Below are positions 1-8,836 of a DNA stretch of 64,000 bases, one piece after another. Source of the DNA: Paenibacillus oryzisoli. Its GTDB lineage: Bacteria; Bacillota; Bacilli; Paenibacillales; NBRC-103111. The stretch covers positions 62,001 to 126,000 of the forward strand of contig NZ_LYPB01000083.1 of NCBI RefSeq assembly GCF_001653565.1, written 5' to 3'. Under the pieces are notes generated by a model. That model was not told where the DNA came from. It saw only the letters and a list, made by a program, of their open reading frames with translations, and did no database searches. The translations under genes and the position numbers were made by a program. The number at the start of each line of letters is the position of its first letter. Positions within the stretch are counted from its first letter, which is position 1.

Positions 1-2
1 GC

Positions 3-188
3 GCCATCCGCTACAAAATCCATCAAGGACTCCCCGACGTCCGTCGGATGGTCCGATCTATGCGCAGCAACTTCAAGCTGCTCGTCCATGCACCCAAACG
101 GGATACGGATGCGCTGCTCCAACAGCTCACCAAAGAGGGAGAGCAAGATCTGCTCTCCCTTGGGCCAGGTGCTCGAATCGTTTTGTAA
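3..188 (+). CDS. C-terminal fragment of an unidentified protein
   Basis: An open frame enters from the left edge and ends at a TAA at 186-188, converging on the next gene. Its 61 residues end in GARIVL and have ordinary bacterial composition, but I do not recognise the family. A competing reading exists on the minus strand: an ATG at 206 sits 7 nt after AAGGG, starts MKMLASLQND and stays open to the edge. The two readings overlap almost completely, and a 10-bp inverted repeat at about 135-159 makes both contain a GEQ-LLSL string. Only sequence left of the window can decide between them. Confidence 0.35.
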   Translation, partial: AIRYKIHQGLPDVRRMVRSMRSNFKLLVHAPKRDTDALLQQLTKEGEQDLLSLGPGARIVL

Positions 189-209
189 CGATGCGAGCAT
201 CTTCATTTT

Positions 210-773
210 TTAACCCTTCATAAGCTCGTCCAGCTCATCCCAAGATGAAATCCGCGGCAAGGTCAGATCTCGATTATACGATCTATCCTTCACACAAATG
301 CGTACAGGCAGATGGGCTAAAGTCTCCAGGACAGTCGGTTTGTCGTCAAAGTAATAATCGAGGCCTAGCGCCTCTATAATGTGTACTTTCTCCGAATCAC
401 TCATCCCACAGTAGAAATGCCCGTCCGCAACAGGGAATCCATGGTCAAGCAACCATTGTCGTGTGCGCTCCGTATGCTCTTTGTCTCGAGCCGTAATGTA
501 GTACACTTCATGACCTTGCTCCACCAGTCTGTTCAAAACCTCACGCGCATGGGGGAATATCGCACAGTCCGAATAATATATCTCATCACGCAAGCTAAAC
601 CACAACTTTCCGCCATCTTCTTTGCTCAATCCAAAAGCACTGTGAATTTCCATGGATGGCAAGGCATCAAACACATCCAGCCCAATATTCTGTCCCAGCT
701 TCTGATTATAAATATGAAACGCATGCTCTCTTAGATTAATGAGGGTATCATCAATATCAAATCCTAGCTTCAC
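210..773 (-). CDS. HAD-superfamily nucleotidase, YqfW-like (NT5C type)
   Basis: The 187-residue protein carries the HAD signatures in order: FDIDDT at residues 5-10 (nucleophile Asp6, acid Asp8), the motif II region YYITARD near residue 92, and the metal-binding YYFDDKP near residue 140. Size and N-terminus fit the 5'(3')-deoxyribonucleotidase-like family that includes Bacillus YqfW, cytosolic enzymes that remove phosphate from (deoxy)nucleotides. The start is a GTG at 771-773, placed 7 nt after GGAGGG. The gene stands alone between the window edge and the pentapeptide gene upstream. Substrate specificity cannot be read from the sequence. Confidence 0.85.
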   Translation of the reverse strand: MKLGFDIDDTLINLREHAFHIYNQKLGQNIGLDVFDALPSMEIHSAFGLSKEDGGKLWFSLRDEIYYSDCAIFPHAREVLNRLVEQGHEVYYITARDKEHTERTRQWLLDHGFPVADGHFYCGMSDSEKVHIIEALGLDYYFDDKPTVLETLAHLPVRICVKDRSYNRDLTLPRISSWDELDELMKG

Positions 774-800
774 CGTCTAACCCTCCATTTCAAATTACCG

Positions 801-1445
801 CTATTCCTTTAATTTGATCCCAAAAAGACTGACAAATACCGAAGCCTGTTCTCTAGAAATAATACATCCGCGCAAATCCTCAATACTCACGCCTAAGCTT
901 GTAAACTCACATGTGCTAAGGTCAATCCCTTCCAGTTTCGTACCTGTAAATTGGGCTTGCTCCAATTGACAACCCTCAAATTGTAGCTTTTGCAAAGTCG
1001 CTTCATAAAAATCAGAGCTGTTTAAAGAACACGTTTGAAATGTGATTTGTTTAAGATTTGCCATGCGGAATGTCACAAAGTCCCCTAAGCAATCTTGAAA
1101 AAGGATGTTTCGTAATGTGGATTCTGTCAGATCCATCCCAATAACTTTGCAATTCCGAAATTCTGTTCTATGTATCGTTGCTTCTGTAAAGTCGACATTG
1201 GATAAGTCGCATCTATCAAAAATAACATCCGTAAATTCAATTTCTTTCATCGCAATGCGTGTAAAAGTCACGTTACGAAAAATAACTTTATCAAACGCGA
1301 CTTTATAGGCAGACTGATTATCAATAACACAATCACTAATGATGCCAGTATGAAAGCTATCTTCAGGCTCAAATTTCCCTTCCTGCAAAGTAATAACTGG
1401 TAATTCTTTGGGCATTTTGGGTGCATCTAATTTAGGGATACTCAT
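801..1445 (-). CDS. Pentapeptide-repeat protein
   Basis: This 214-residue protein has no signal peptide or membrane segment. From about residue 30 to 185 it is built of pentapeptide-like repeats with a central Leu/Phe and small or polar flanks, for example CDLSNVDFTEA and CQLEQAQFTGT. Such repeats fold into a right-handed beta-helix. Relatives include DNA-mimic gyrase protectors (Qnr, MfpA) and many proteins of unknown role, so no target is assigned. The ATG follows AAGGAG by 6 nt. It lies 54 bp downstream of the ECF sigma gene, but the hairpin at 1475-1497 probably separates the two transcripts. Confidence 0.85.
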   Translation of the reverse strand: MSIPKLDAPKMPKELPVITLQEGKFEPEDSFHTGIISDCVIDNQSAYKVAFDKVIFRNVTFTRIAMKEIEFTDVIFDRCDLSNVDFTEATIHRTEFRNCKVIGMDLTESTLRNILFQDCLGDFVTFRMANLKQITFQTCSLNSSDFYEATLQKLQFEGCQLEQAQFTGTKLEGIDLSTCEFTSLGVSIEDLRGCIISREQASVFVSLFGIKLKE

Positions 1446-1474
1446 GAGAAGCTCCTTATCATAAGGTAATGGGC

Positions 1475-1497
1475 AAAAAAATAAGCCTTACGGCTTA
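1475..1497 (-). terminator. Rho-independent terminator of the ECF sigma gene
   Basis: Read on the minus strand, a TAAGCC / GGCTTA stem (1492-1497 with 1482-1487) closes a 4-nt loop and runs straight into seven Ts. It begins just after the sigma-factor stop codon. Confidence 0.75.
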
Positions 1498-1499
1498 CC

Positions 1500-2108
1500 T
1501 TATAAAATAATCATTGTAGATAAACTATGCAGCATGAAGAATAAGGATCCCCATTTTCTTTTGATATAATTTCGGCCACGGAAAAGCCTAGTCTTTATCG
1601 TAGAAACAGGTAGATTCACTTCTCGGCTGATGTCTTCTAGCGACATGTCCAAATAATATTTGTAAACAATGAGATCTTTATATTTATCGGGCAGATCTTG
1701 AATCATTTGTTCCACCTGGCTATATGTTTCCTGTTCAATAAGCTGAAGCTCAGGTGTCTTCTCATGACTCACCAACTTCTCAATGAGCGGTCGTTCATCC
1801 TGGGAAGGGAACCCACTCGTATCCATGGAGAGTTCTTTTTTCTTCTTCCTCATCAGATCAATCGTGACATTCTTGCCAATGCTAAAGATCCAGCTGGAGA
1901 AGTTCTTGGTAGCGTCAAATCGATGAGAATTCAAATGTGCGCGCAAAAAAGTCTCCTGAACAACATCTTCGGAATCTGACTTATTTCGAAGCATACGAAA
2001 AGCTAATCGATAAATTCTGTCCTTATACAGCTCCAGAAGTCGATTAAACGCTTTCGCATCTCCTTGACTCCACATTGTTGCAAGTTGACTATCGCTTAAT
2101 TGCAGCAT
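1500..2108 (-). CDS. ECF RNA polymerase sigma factor, SigW-like
   Basis: The 202-residue protein has sigma region 2 (FRMLRNKSDSEDVVQETFLR, about residues 38-58) and region 4 (LEDISREVNLPVSTIKTRLF, about 155-175). Both resemble the SigW branch of extracytoplasmic-function sigma factors, which answer envelope stress. The ATG is preceded by AAGGAG at good spacing. No anti-sigma gene follows; the next gene is a pentapeptide protein. Unusually, the last 17 residues (WGSLFFMLHSLSTMIIL) are hydrophobic, where SigW proteins normally end in a short charged tail. A SigW-type promoter drives the neighbouring Ter operon, so this factor is a natural but unproven candidate regulator. Confidence 0.87.
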   Translation of the reverse strand: MLQLSDSQLATMWSQGDAKAFNRLLELYKDRIYRLAFRMLRNKSDSEDVVQETFLRAHLNSHRFDATKNFSSWIFSIGKNVTIDLMRKKKKELSMDTSGFPSQDERPLIEKLVSHEKTPELQLIEQETYSQVEQMIQDLPDKYKDLIVYKYYLDMSLEDISREVNLPVSTIKTRLFRGRNYIKRKWGSLFFMLHSLSTMIIL

Positions 2109-2162
2109 GTTAAATCTCCTTCGCCTAGTAAACTACCTATCTTCTATTCTACCAAATCAAAG

Positions 2163-2189
2163 CAAAAAAAAGAAACCTTTTCAGGCTTC
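2163..2189 (-). terminator. Terminator at the end of the Ter operon
   Basis: On the minus strand GAAGCC / GGTTTC (2184-2189 with 2172-2177, one G-T pair) encloses a 6-nt loop and is followed by eight Ts (2164-2171). It lies 9 bp after the stop of the small membrane-peptide ORF. Confidence 0.75.
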
Positions 2190-2197
2190 AAAGATGA

Positions 2198-2299
2198 CTA
2201 TTTATCGATAAAATTGGACACATATTCCGCTTTCTCTGCACTTGCTATGACGATTAACGTTACAATAATGCCGAATAAGATAATTCCGCCTACGATCAT
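2198..2299 (-). CDS. Small single-span membrane peptide (33 aa)
   Basis: A short frame starts at an ATG at 2297-2299, preceded by GAGGG at about 9 nt, and ends at TAG 2198-2200. It encodes MIVGGIILFGIIVTLIVIAS followed by a charged 13-residue tail, so one transmembrane helix with a short soluble end. It starts 69 bp after the ATP-grasp gene with no terminator in between, and a good terminator follows it. It is therefore probably the last gene of the Ter operon. Function unknown; the RBS, hydrophobic pattern and terminator placement are the only support. Confidence 0.55.
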   Translation of the reverse strand: MIVGGIILFGIIVTLIVIASAEKAEYVSNFIDK

Positions 2300-2368
2300 A
2301 CCGCGCACCCTCTTTGCTGATTGATACGAGTGATCATCTCTTAACAAAGATATGATGCGCAGTACTGA

Positions 2369-3391
2369 TTATTCACCGATATTCATAATAACATATTGTT
2401 CAATATGGCTTGCCAGTAAGCCGAAGGTTGGTTTCTGGACCTCAACATGTTCGCCAAGGAGCGATTTCACTGCTAAATACGGGAAGTTAATACCCGCTAA
2501 ACAAGTGACATGTAAACCGCCTGACATCCGAGGATTGATCTCTAACAGCTTCGGTACACCCTGATTGTATTTAACTTGAATATTATAATTAAAAGGAATG
2601 CGGTACGTTGCCGCTACGCGATTAGCAAGTTCAATCAGCTCTGGTACTTCCTCCAATAACCTCAGTCGTCCATCCGCTTTGCGACGCGGGACAGCCGCCA
2701 GAAGCTCGCCGGATGCGGAAGCTAAGCAATCGATGCTGTATTCATGCCCTCCTAATACTTCCATGACCATAACGTCATCAAAACGTTCTACCGTTGAGAA
2801 GTTCTGATACGCTTGCTCTTTCGTGAGATACGGCATGACGGGCCCAAACATATCACTCAGCGCGTTCCGCTTATTGCTAATAATTCGAAATCCATTACCT
2901 CCCTCGCCATTCGTTGGCTTCATGCAGACGCCATGACCAGCCGCTGTAAGCGCATCGTGAGCATTAAGAAACTGCTCAGCCGTATTCACCACATGATAAT
3001 CAGGAATCGCTACGATTCCCTTAGGCCGAATAGATTCGTAGAATTTCTGCTTTTCCATGAGATTTTCTAAGAGCTCCAGATCACGACAAACCGTTACACG
3101 CGTACCGATTTTCTCAAAGTCATCAATATGCTTAGCGATCGCGTACATATGCAGCCTAGGAATAAACACATCAATTCCATGCTCTTTACAAAAGTTTAGT
3201 GCGTATTCCACATAGTCATCATCGTTAAGAACAGGCTCTGTATCAGCAAAGTCAGCTGCTTGCAGCGCCATGTGAGTTCGATCGGGATGTGTGGCGTACA
3301 TCTTAAATTGAGCCCCATCCTCATTATTGCGGATGCTGTTCATGTAATGATAGGCAACAGAGAACCAGCGGTTAAACCATACTTTTTTCAT
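2369..3391 (-). CDS. ATP-grasp ligase of the Ter biosynthetic module
   Basis: This 340-residue cytosolic protein has the ATP-grasp layout: an N-terminal preATP-grasp domain, a glycine-rich nucleotide loop (KPTNGEGGNGF, about residues 159-169), and the metal-binding LLEINPRMSGG near residue 290. ATP-grasp enzymes join a carboxylate to an amine or thiol through an acylphosphate. Its start overlaps the HAD gene stop as ATGA, indicating translational coupling. It is the last large gene of the operon, matching the ATP-grasp member of the Ter-linked module proposed from comparative genomics to make a nucleoside-like metabolite. The substrate is unknown. Confidence 0.85.
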   Translation of the reverse strand: MKKVWFNRWFSVAYHYMNSIRNNEDGAQFKMYATHPDRTHMALQAADFADTEPVLNDDDYVEYALNFCKEHGIDVFIPRLHMYAIAKHIDDFEKIGTRVTVCRDLELLENLMEKQKFYESIRPKGIVAIPDYHVVNTAEQFLNAHDALTAAGHGVCMKPTNGEGGNGFRIISNKRNALSDMFGPVMPYLTKEQAYQNFSTVERFDDVMVMEVLGGHEYSIDCLASASGELLAAVPRRKADGRLRLLEEVPELIELANRVAATYRIPFNYNIQVKYNQGVPKLLEINPRMSGGLHVTCLAGINFPYLAVKSLLGEHVEVQKPTFGLLASHIEQYVIMNIGE

Positions 3392-4221
3392 GAGGGCTCC
3401 TTTATGAGCAACTTGCGATGCTCGCTGTGTGTGGAATGGACAAAGGATGTAATATCGTCCCCTGCAAAAATACCGGACTCCTCCGTGAATCTATATCTCC
3501 CTGACGGTGTCAATTGCTCTTGGCGAAATAACTCTCCGTGGCCTGGAGCAATGGCATAATCTGCGATATCTAGCAAGCTCTGATCCAGCAAGGAGTCACC
3601 GGAAGCAATGACTTTCCGGCCATCAAGCAGCTGTTTCAGATGTGTAACCGCTGCTCCCTTGCTCACAGCTTCTGGGACAATGTACACCTTCCTGCCTTGA
3701 ACAGAAGTCCGCCAGCCCATCTCCTTCAGCTGTTTACTCATATCGGTTATTTCCTGTACTGGCATGCGGTCGCGCTCGACAATATGAGAGTAGAAGAGAT
3801 CATCACACCAACTTGAGCTGATCACCCAGTCCTGATCTAACACGGCATTCATGACTAGGCGAATATCTTCGACTGGCGCGCTTGACTCACGAACACGCAT
3901 TCTCACATGATCTTGCCACTCCAAATCCACTTTACCACCAATCAGCATATTCCCCCCGTTGCTCGTCACGGCGTATTGGGGTTTCAGGATTTGACTGATG
4001 AGATGAATTCGCTCATATTGGGCAATTGTCCGCGTTGTCACCGGGATGAAAATAAGCTCATTCATCAACGCTTGTAGACGTTGATACGTACTAGAGGACA
4101 TATACGATCTCACTTTGCCATCGATGAGCTCGGCAACCATGATGCGCTCTCCCAAAAGCTCGGCTCGCTCTGCAGGTTGCGAATAAATTAAGGTCTGGTC
4201 TAAATCACTAGCGTAAATCAT
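3388..4221 (-). CDS. HAD-superfamily phosphatase of the Ter module
   Basis: The 277-residue protein begins MIYASDLDQTLIYS with the HAD nucleophile motif DLDQT and ends with the metal motif GDSLLDQSLL near residue 215, a Cof-type arrangement with a large cap. The start at 4219-4221 is chosen because it follows AAAGGGG at about 7 nt and overlaps the upstream stop as ATGA. A longer in-frame start at 4260 would run into the upstream gene. It probably dephosphorylates an intermediate of the Ter-associated pathway; the family assignment is firm, the substrate is inference. Confidence 0.85.
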   Translation of the reverse strand: MIYASDLDQTLIYSQPAERAELLGERIMVAELIDGKVRSYMSSSTYQRLQALMNELIFIPVTTRTIAQYERIHLISQILKPQYAVTSNGGNMLIGGKVDLEWQDHVRMRVRESSAPVEDIRLVMNAVLDQDWVISSSWCDDLFYSHIVERDRMPVQEITDMSKQLKEMGWRTSVQGRKVYIVPEAVSKGAAVTHLKQLLDGRKVIASGDSLLDQSLLDIADYAIAPGHGELFRQEQLTPSGRYRFTEESGIFAGDDITSFVHSTHSEHRKLLIKEPS

Positions 4222-5351
4222 TCGGCATCCCCTTTCACGGATTGGATCAAACCGCAGCATGAATAGGTGAGGCCTGGATACACCTCAACTGGTACACCAC
4301 GCGCCTCAGCTAGCAGCAAGATATGCCGAATATGCGGATTATCCATGCGATTTACTAATATCCGCCATGGTACTCTTCGAAGGAGGACACGCGTCGTTTC
4401 TCCCACTCCAGGCTTGATCAGATTAATATCAGCCATGGAATAGGCCATCTGAATCGCTTGAATATCCCGTAAGCCATGCCAAGTTATGGCGGGTGGATGC
4501 AGCAACATTTCCTGGGCAATCTTCTGGGCTGCCTCTGTCACTCCGCTGAAATAGGGCACGATCGCTTCAATAAAATGGGTAGACTGATCGTGTTCGAGCC
4601 ATTCCTTATAATATTTGGATCCATGGAAATCATTTGGGCCAATCAAATCGTCGCGCAGTACTGTACGACTCATCAAACCAGAGACTGTCGAGTTCAGGCA
4701 TGCGCTGGGAATTAGGAAGTCCTCGCGGGTTCCAAACATGTCGGTGCAATGCCCAGGATCGGCAAGAACAGCTAGATCATCCTCCAAGACGATCCCGTGC
4801 TTCCTTGCCATTTGATCACAAGCTTGGGTAAGCACTTTACGAATAGCCCCCTTGCCTGTCCACCCATCAATGAACTGCAGCCTTGCTCCTGGATGTTTCT
4901 GCAACATGTATAAGAGAGCGTTCTCATCGATTCCCTTACCACGAATAATCGAAATACTGTAATGGGGCAGCTCGAGTCCATGGGTGTCCCTGAGGTATCG
5001 CTTGATCAATATGCCCACAGGCGTGCCCGCTCTAGCCAAGGAAACGAGGACCGTATTCGGCCCTTTCTTGGTTCGTATAAGCTCCGCTACTACACCAACA
5101 GATAAGGCTACTTTCTCAGCAGACAGCTCGAGGGTTTCTTGATATAGATTCAAGTAATCAGAGGAAGGCAGATGCTCCTGCGGGAGCATTTCGGAGTAGT
5201 GTGTACCGGATTGGATAGCACGCTCTCTGGCATCTAAAGCGACTTCCAACTTGATCTTGCTAATATCCTTCAGTAGAAATGTCACATCGCTAGGTGGATA
5301 ACTCCCCATTGGTTGAGGTTCATCTATGCGTCGGGATCGCCAAGCTTCCAT
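4218..5351 (-). CDS. StiP-family PRTase-like protein with C-terminal PELOTA RNA-binding domain
   Basis: The 377-residue protein matches the family annotated as cysteine protease StiP or PRTase-like in Ter operons. The middle carries a phosphoribosyltransferase-like core (VSLARAGTPVGILIKRYL, about residues 103-120). The last 80 residues fit the PELOTA RNA-binding domain (DINLIKPGVGETTRVLLRR). The ATG at 5351 follows AGGAGG at 8 nt and overlaps the previous gene by 28 bp. Enzymatic role unsettled: the family has been described both as a PRTase and as a protease, and the sequence alone cannot choose. Confidence 0.85.
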   Translation of the reverse strand: MEAWRSRRIDEPQPMGSYPPSDVTFLLKDISKIKLEVALDARERAIQSGTHYSEMLPQEHLPSSDYLNLYQETLELSAEKVALSVGVVAELIRTKKGPNTVLVSLARAGTPVGILIKRYLRDTHGLELPHYSISIIRGKGIDENALLYMLQKHPGARLQFIDGWTGKGAIRKVLTQACDQMARKHGIVLEDDLAVLADPGHCTDMFGTREDFLIPSACLNSTVSGLMSRTVLRDDLIGPNDFHGSKYYKEWLEHDQSTHFIEAIVPYFSGVTEAAQKIAQEMLLHPPAITWHGLRDIQAIQMAYSMADINLIKPGVGETTRVLLRRVPWRILVNRMDNPHIRHILLLAEARGVPVEVYPGLTYSCCGLIQSVKGDAE

Positions 5352-6736
5352 ACCTTAGCCTCCTTCCAATCAACCGTTTGAGGCGAGAAGAAGACAATAT
5401 GCAAGGTATGCAGCCCCTTCGCTTGGAGAATTCGCAGAATCGGCTCCATGGATGAAGGTGACGCTTCTCTTTCCATAAAAAGAAAGAGCTCCTGATACAT
5501 GCCGTGCGGGATATTGTAGAAGAAATGGACAACTTGTTCATCCTCTGGGGAAGGGAAAGCATGGCCGTATTTCACCGCATAGTCGTCGTGTTCAATGACA
5601 TGGATTGGACTGCGTGTCGTCGATTGATAAGACACCCCATCCCCCATCTCTGCTGCAATCCGCATCGGGATATACATGAATTCCCCTGTCCCCACACACA
5701 ATGTGTGAATCCCTGTGCGTTTGCGCTTGAGCAACTCAGCCGTTTGCGTGATGGAACGATCCAATTGTTCCGTATTGGCAGGGGTAAGTCCGAATCTCCC
5801 GCTATGCTGCAAATAAGGACGGTTACCCGCATATGGAGCGTGCGAGAATAGCTGATTGGCATAACCTATTTGTAGTTCTGTGTGCTTCTCAAACAAAGGG
5901 CTAGGCGCTTGCACGGGCAAGCTCTCACTAGAACCAACTACCTTCGTATTCCCGCGAATTAATGAGATCACGTGAATTGTAATATGTAATTCCCGTTCCA
6001 ATTGGTCAAATTGAAGGATATCTTCCTCTGTACGCCAATCCAGCAGTGCTAACACGTAGTAAATCTTCTTTGGAAATTTCCCTTGCAGGTCGCGAATGAT
6101 ATTAAGCGATGTTCGGCCTGTCGTAATTTCATCATCGACGAGAACGAGAATCTCAGGCTGAGCAAGAATGGCAGGGTCATTGGAGTAGCCATAGTGCGCT
6201 GTAGCATGCGAATGCTCTTCTTCGAATTGAAGAATGGTTGGTGATTCCTCAATCACCTCACGAGTCGTATGCAGATAATGGCTTCCCTGTCCAAAAGCTT
6301 CGTATACTGCATGACCAATGGCTGTAGCCGTTTCCGCAAATCCAATGAAAGCAATAGGCTGCTTTAGTGGCAACCGTTCTGACATGATCGCATGATAGGC
6401 AGTTTCTGCTTTCTCAGGGCATACAAGCCCCTCAATAGCCCGTTGAACCTTCTCATCTGTATGGTTTCCTTGTAAAGCTTGCTGCAGTAATAGCGCTAAT
6501 GTAGTACCACTTAGCAGTGACGTATATGGATTCACAGGGATATGCTTGCCTAGCACCTTACTTACAAACAAAAAAGATCGCTTCTTATTAATTCTAGCCG
6601 CCATGGAGAATAAAGCATCCAGCGGTATGCTGTAGGGATTTGAAGTAACGGAGACGTGCAGTTCCAAGTCACCCGCTATTTTATACGTACGCTCGGTTAG
6701 GTCCAGTGAGTAATCCATCAAAGGTTTGTTGTTCAT
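5324..6736 (-). CDS. Phosphoribosyltransferase with C-terminal TRSP domain
   Basis: A PRTase domain is marked by the PRPP-binding loop VLVDDEITTGRTSLN, about residues 195-210, with the VDDEITTGRT signature. The C-terminal half fits the TRSP domain typical of Ter-operon PRTases. It should transfer phosphoribose to an unknown base-like acceptor. I placed the start at the ATG 6734-6736; homology-like sequence begins around YSLDLTERTYKIAG, and the open frame continues to 6805 without a convincing ribosome-binding site. An alternative ATG is at 6718. Every choice overlaps the aldolase gene by at least 38 bp, which suggests tight coupling. Confidence 0.85.
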   Translation of the reverse strand: MNNKPLMDYSLDLTERTYKIAGDLELHVSVTSNPYSIPLDALFSMAARINKKRSFLFVSKVLGKHIPVNPYTSLLSGTTLALLLQQALQGNHTDEKVQRAIEGLVCPEKAETAYHAIMSERLPLKQPIAFIGFAETATAIGHAVYEAFGQGSHYLHTTREVIEESPTILQFEEEHSHATAHYGYSNDPAILAQPEILVLVDDEITTGRTSLNIIRDLQGKFPKKIYYVLALLDWRTEEDILQFDQLERELHITIHVISLIRGNTKVVGSSESLPVQAPSPLFEKHTELQIGYANQLFSHAPYAGNRPYLQHSGRFGLTPANTEQLDRSITQTAELLKRKRTGIHTLCVGTGEFMYIPMRIAAEMGDGVSYQSTTRSPIHVIEHDDYAVKYGHAFPSPEDEQVVHFFYNIPHGMYQELFLFMEREASPSSMEPILRILQAKGLHTLHIVFFSPQTVDWKEAKVWKLGDPDA

Positions 6737-7784
6737 GCAGCACCCCATAAACTTGTGATCGTAGAAGAATACGTTTCGCCCAATTATAATGGGGTTTGAA
6801 TTCATTCATTTTATTACCGTATGCACTCTTCATAACACCAAGATCCCCATGATTATTTTTTAGAATACTTACAGCATCTGTATATTCTTCATGAGTGATC
6901 GCATAGCGGGTTTGGACCGGCTTAATGTGTGTAGGATGAATGATTGTTTTGCCAATTAAACCATTTTCTTTATCCAGCATCACTTCATCTAGGAGACCTT
7001 TCACTCCGAAATATTCATACACAGGTCCAGAAATGACGTTGGAGGCCTCCATCCGACCAAAAATATTAATAATATCAGCAACACAATCCCGTATCGGAGC
7101 AATATCATAAATCGTTCTGTCCGGACTTCTTCTCAACCCAAATAAGCTAGAAAAGTCAGTAGCGCCAATCCGAATATTCAAAACTAACTCTTTAAAATTC
7201 GTTATGATTTCGTTAATCGCTAGTAAAGTAAAAGTGCGGCTTTCTTTATAAATAATCGAGGCAGATTCCAGAATCGGTAGTCCATAAAGCGTTGGTGCAG
7301 ATGCCGATTTCTCATCATTGTAATTTTCTAGAACTTGAAAATAATCCTCGCCGTTTTCCACTGTGAATTTCGGGAACACAATACCCGTTAGAAGAGCTAC
7401 ATTCTCCTCCAGTCTCTCAAGCACATAGTTCAATTGATTCACACTTCTCACACGAATGAATATCAGCGGCAGATTCTCTGCACTTACGATGCCTACTTCC
7501 ATCCAATACGCGATCTGATTCATTTGCCCAATAAGCGATTCTTCAGCAGCATGCACTTCGTTATCGCCTACAGCATCTTCGAGATCTAGGACAACTGATA
7601 CTAGGCCTTCAATTTTACCAAAAGCAATATCTTCTGCGAACGTACGCCGGGTCGCTGGCATATATAAAGCAGCGCCGACTGAATGAGCTAAAATGTCTTT
7701 GTGCGAATGATTATGGAAGGAATTCGGCGGTAAATAAAATAAAGCTTTCTCTTCATCTGCGGTTAAATAATTAAAATATCGCAT
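6681..7784 (-). CDS. HpcH/HpaI aldolase / citrate lyase beta-like protein
   Basis: The 367-residue TIM-barrel protein resembles CitE-type lyases. It has VVLDLEDAVGDNEV (about residues 63-76, acidic metal/substrate site), IGATDFSSLFGLRRS near residue 206, and GLIGKTIIHPTHI near residue 287. This is the aldolase component of the Ter-associated biosynthetic cluster and would cleave or form a C-C bond on a CoA-ester or keto acid. It follows terC after a 77-bp gap holding a strong hairpin, and overlaps the PRTase start downstream. Family assignment is firm; the reaction is inferred from the family. Confidence 0.85.
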   Translation of the reverse strand: MRYFNYLTADEEKALFYLPPNSFHNHSHKDILAHSVGAALYMPATRRTFAEDIAFGKIEGLVSVVLDLEDAVGDNEVHAAEESLIGQMNQIAYWMEVGIVSAENLPLIFIRVRSVNQLNYVLERLEENVALLTGIVFPKFTVENGEDYFQVLENYNDEKSASAPTLYGLPILESASIIYKESRTFTLLAINEIITNFKELVLNIRIGATDFSSLFGLRRSPDRTIYDIAPIRDCVADIINIFGRMEASNVISGPVYEYFGVKGLLDEVMLDKENGLIGKTIIHPTHIKPVQTRYAITHEEYTDAVSILKNNHGDLGVMKSAYGNKMNEFKPHYNWAKRILLRSQVYGVLHEQQTFDGLLTGPNRAYV

Positions 7785-7811
7785 GCCGATTCCTCCCTCT
7801 TTATTTCAAAA

Positions 7812-7836
7812 CAATCCCTCCTTAACGGAGGGATTG
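7812..7836 (-). terminator. Intergenic hairpin between terC and the aldolase gene
   Basis: A perfect 10-bp stem (CAATCCCTCC with GGAGGGATTG) closes a 5-nt loop. On the minus strand only GTTTTG follows, so it is at best a leaky terminator or an RNA-processing/stability element that lowers expression of the enzyme genes relative to terD/terC. Confidence 0.5.
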
Positions 7837-7861
7837 CCCATGATTACACGTATGATGTGAT

Positions 7862-8605
7862 TTAAGATCCTTTGACAGATCCAGATTTCCTCTTACGAAG
7901 TGAGCTCAAAATAATAGTTCCTCCGAACAAAGCAATAATGACAGAGAAGAAGATAACATGTGAAATGTGGAAACCGAATGCTCCAGCAATCATTTTAAGA
8001 CCGATGACGATAATTAAAATAAACGCTGTTTTCTCAAGTTCTGGGATCTTGTCAATAAGCTTCAAGAACACTTGCGCCACGCCTCTCATCATAAGGACGC
8101 CTAAGATTCCGCCTAAGAACAATACCCACACCTTGTCACTCACACCAAATGCGGCAAGAACACTATCGACACTGAATGCAATGTCCATGATTTCTACGGC
8201 AAGAACAGTACGCCAGAAGGAAAGACCTTTATTCTTAACTTCCCCTCCATCATCGCCATGCTTCTTCATGAAGAGGTTACTATAAGCAATCCACAGGAGG
8301 TACAACCCACCGGCTACCTTAATCCAGGTAATCTGTACTAAGAACGTACCCACACCAATGGCGATAAATCTAAATATGTAAGCTCCTAGTAGACCATAAA
8401 ATAATGCTCTCTTCTGCTGTTCCTTCGGTAAATGCTTAACCATAACAGCAAGCACGAGCGCGTTGTCTGCAGAAAGTAATCCTTCGAGAAGAACAAGTGT
8501 ACCGATAATCCCCCAGTTTACGGGATCCGTTAGTGTTGCTGAGAGCACGTCCCAACTAAAGAAATTCATAAAATTGTCTACAAAACTACTGAAAAAGTCT
8601 GACAT
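7862..8605 (-). CDS. terC: TerC-family integral membrane protein
   Basis: The 247-residue protein has about seven hydrophobic spans and the two conserved acidic TerC signatures: EGLLSADNALVLAVMVK (about residues 41-57) and EIMDIAFSVDSVLAAFGVS (about 138-156). Bacillus TerC proteins (YceF, YkoY) act in manganese export and metalation of secreted enzymes, and in Ter operons TerC pairs with TerD proteins. The ATG follows a G-rich GGGGGTCC site. It sits downstream of two terD genes and upstream of the biosynthetic genes, the order seen in Bacillus yce-type operons. Confidence 0.92.
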   Translation of the reverse strand: MSDFFSSFVDNFMNFFSWDVLSATLTDPVNWGIIGTLVLLEGLLSADNALVLAVMVKHLPKEQQKRALFYGLLGAYIFRFIAIGVGTFLVQITWIKVAGGLYLLWIAYSNLFMKKHGDDGGEVKNKGLSFWRTVLAVEIMDIAFSVDSVLAAFGVSDKVWVLFLGGILGVLMMRGVAQVFLKLIDKIPELEKTAFILIIVIGLKMIAGAFGFHISHVIFFSVIIALFGGTIILSSLRKRKSGSVKGS

Positions 8606-8770
8606 TTAGATGGACCCCCTGTTTAATTGCTATTCGTCTTTGTGCGATCTATCCTCATCTATCTCAATCACCGATTACACGAATCGTCTACTCGGATCAT
8701 TGAATTCCAATCCATAACGCAACAAGCTGGTCAAGTGAACACCATTTCATGAGTTGAATTGATTAAGAAG

Positions 8771-8820
8771 AGTAGGGAAGGTGATGCACCCTGAAAGCAT
8801 CCCGGTGGCATCACCCTACT
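8771..8820 (-). repeat. Long hairpin between terD and terC
   Basis: AGTAGGG and GGTGATGC (8771-8787) pair with GCATCACC-CTACT (8808-8820), a 13-bp interrupted stem with a roughly 20-nt loop. No T-run follows on either strand, so it is more likely an mRNA processing or stabilising element than a terminator. Confidence 0.55.
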
Positions 8821-8836
8821 ATGTTAGACTTCCATC

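Noticed and set aside
1..206. Minus-strand ORF starting at ATG 206 with AAGGG upstream (MKMLASLQND...)
   Set aside because: It fully overlaps the plus-strand reading, which has a more natural C-terminus. The apparent ribosome site is part of the last codons of the HAD gene. Kept only as an alternative.
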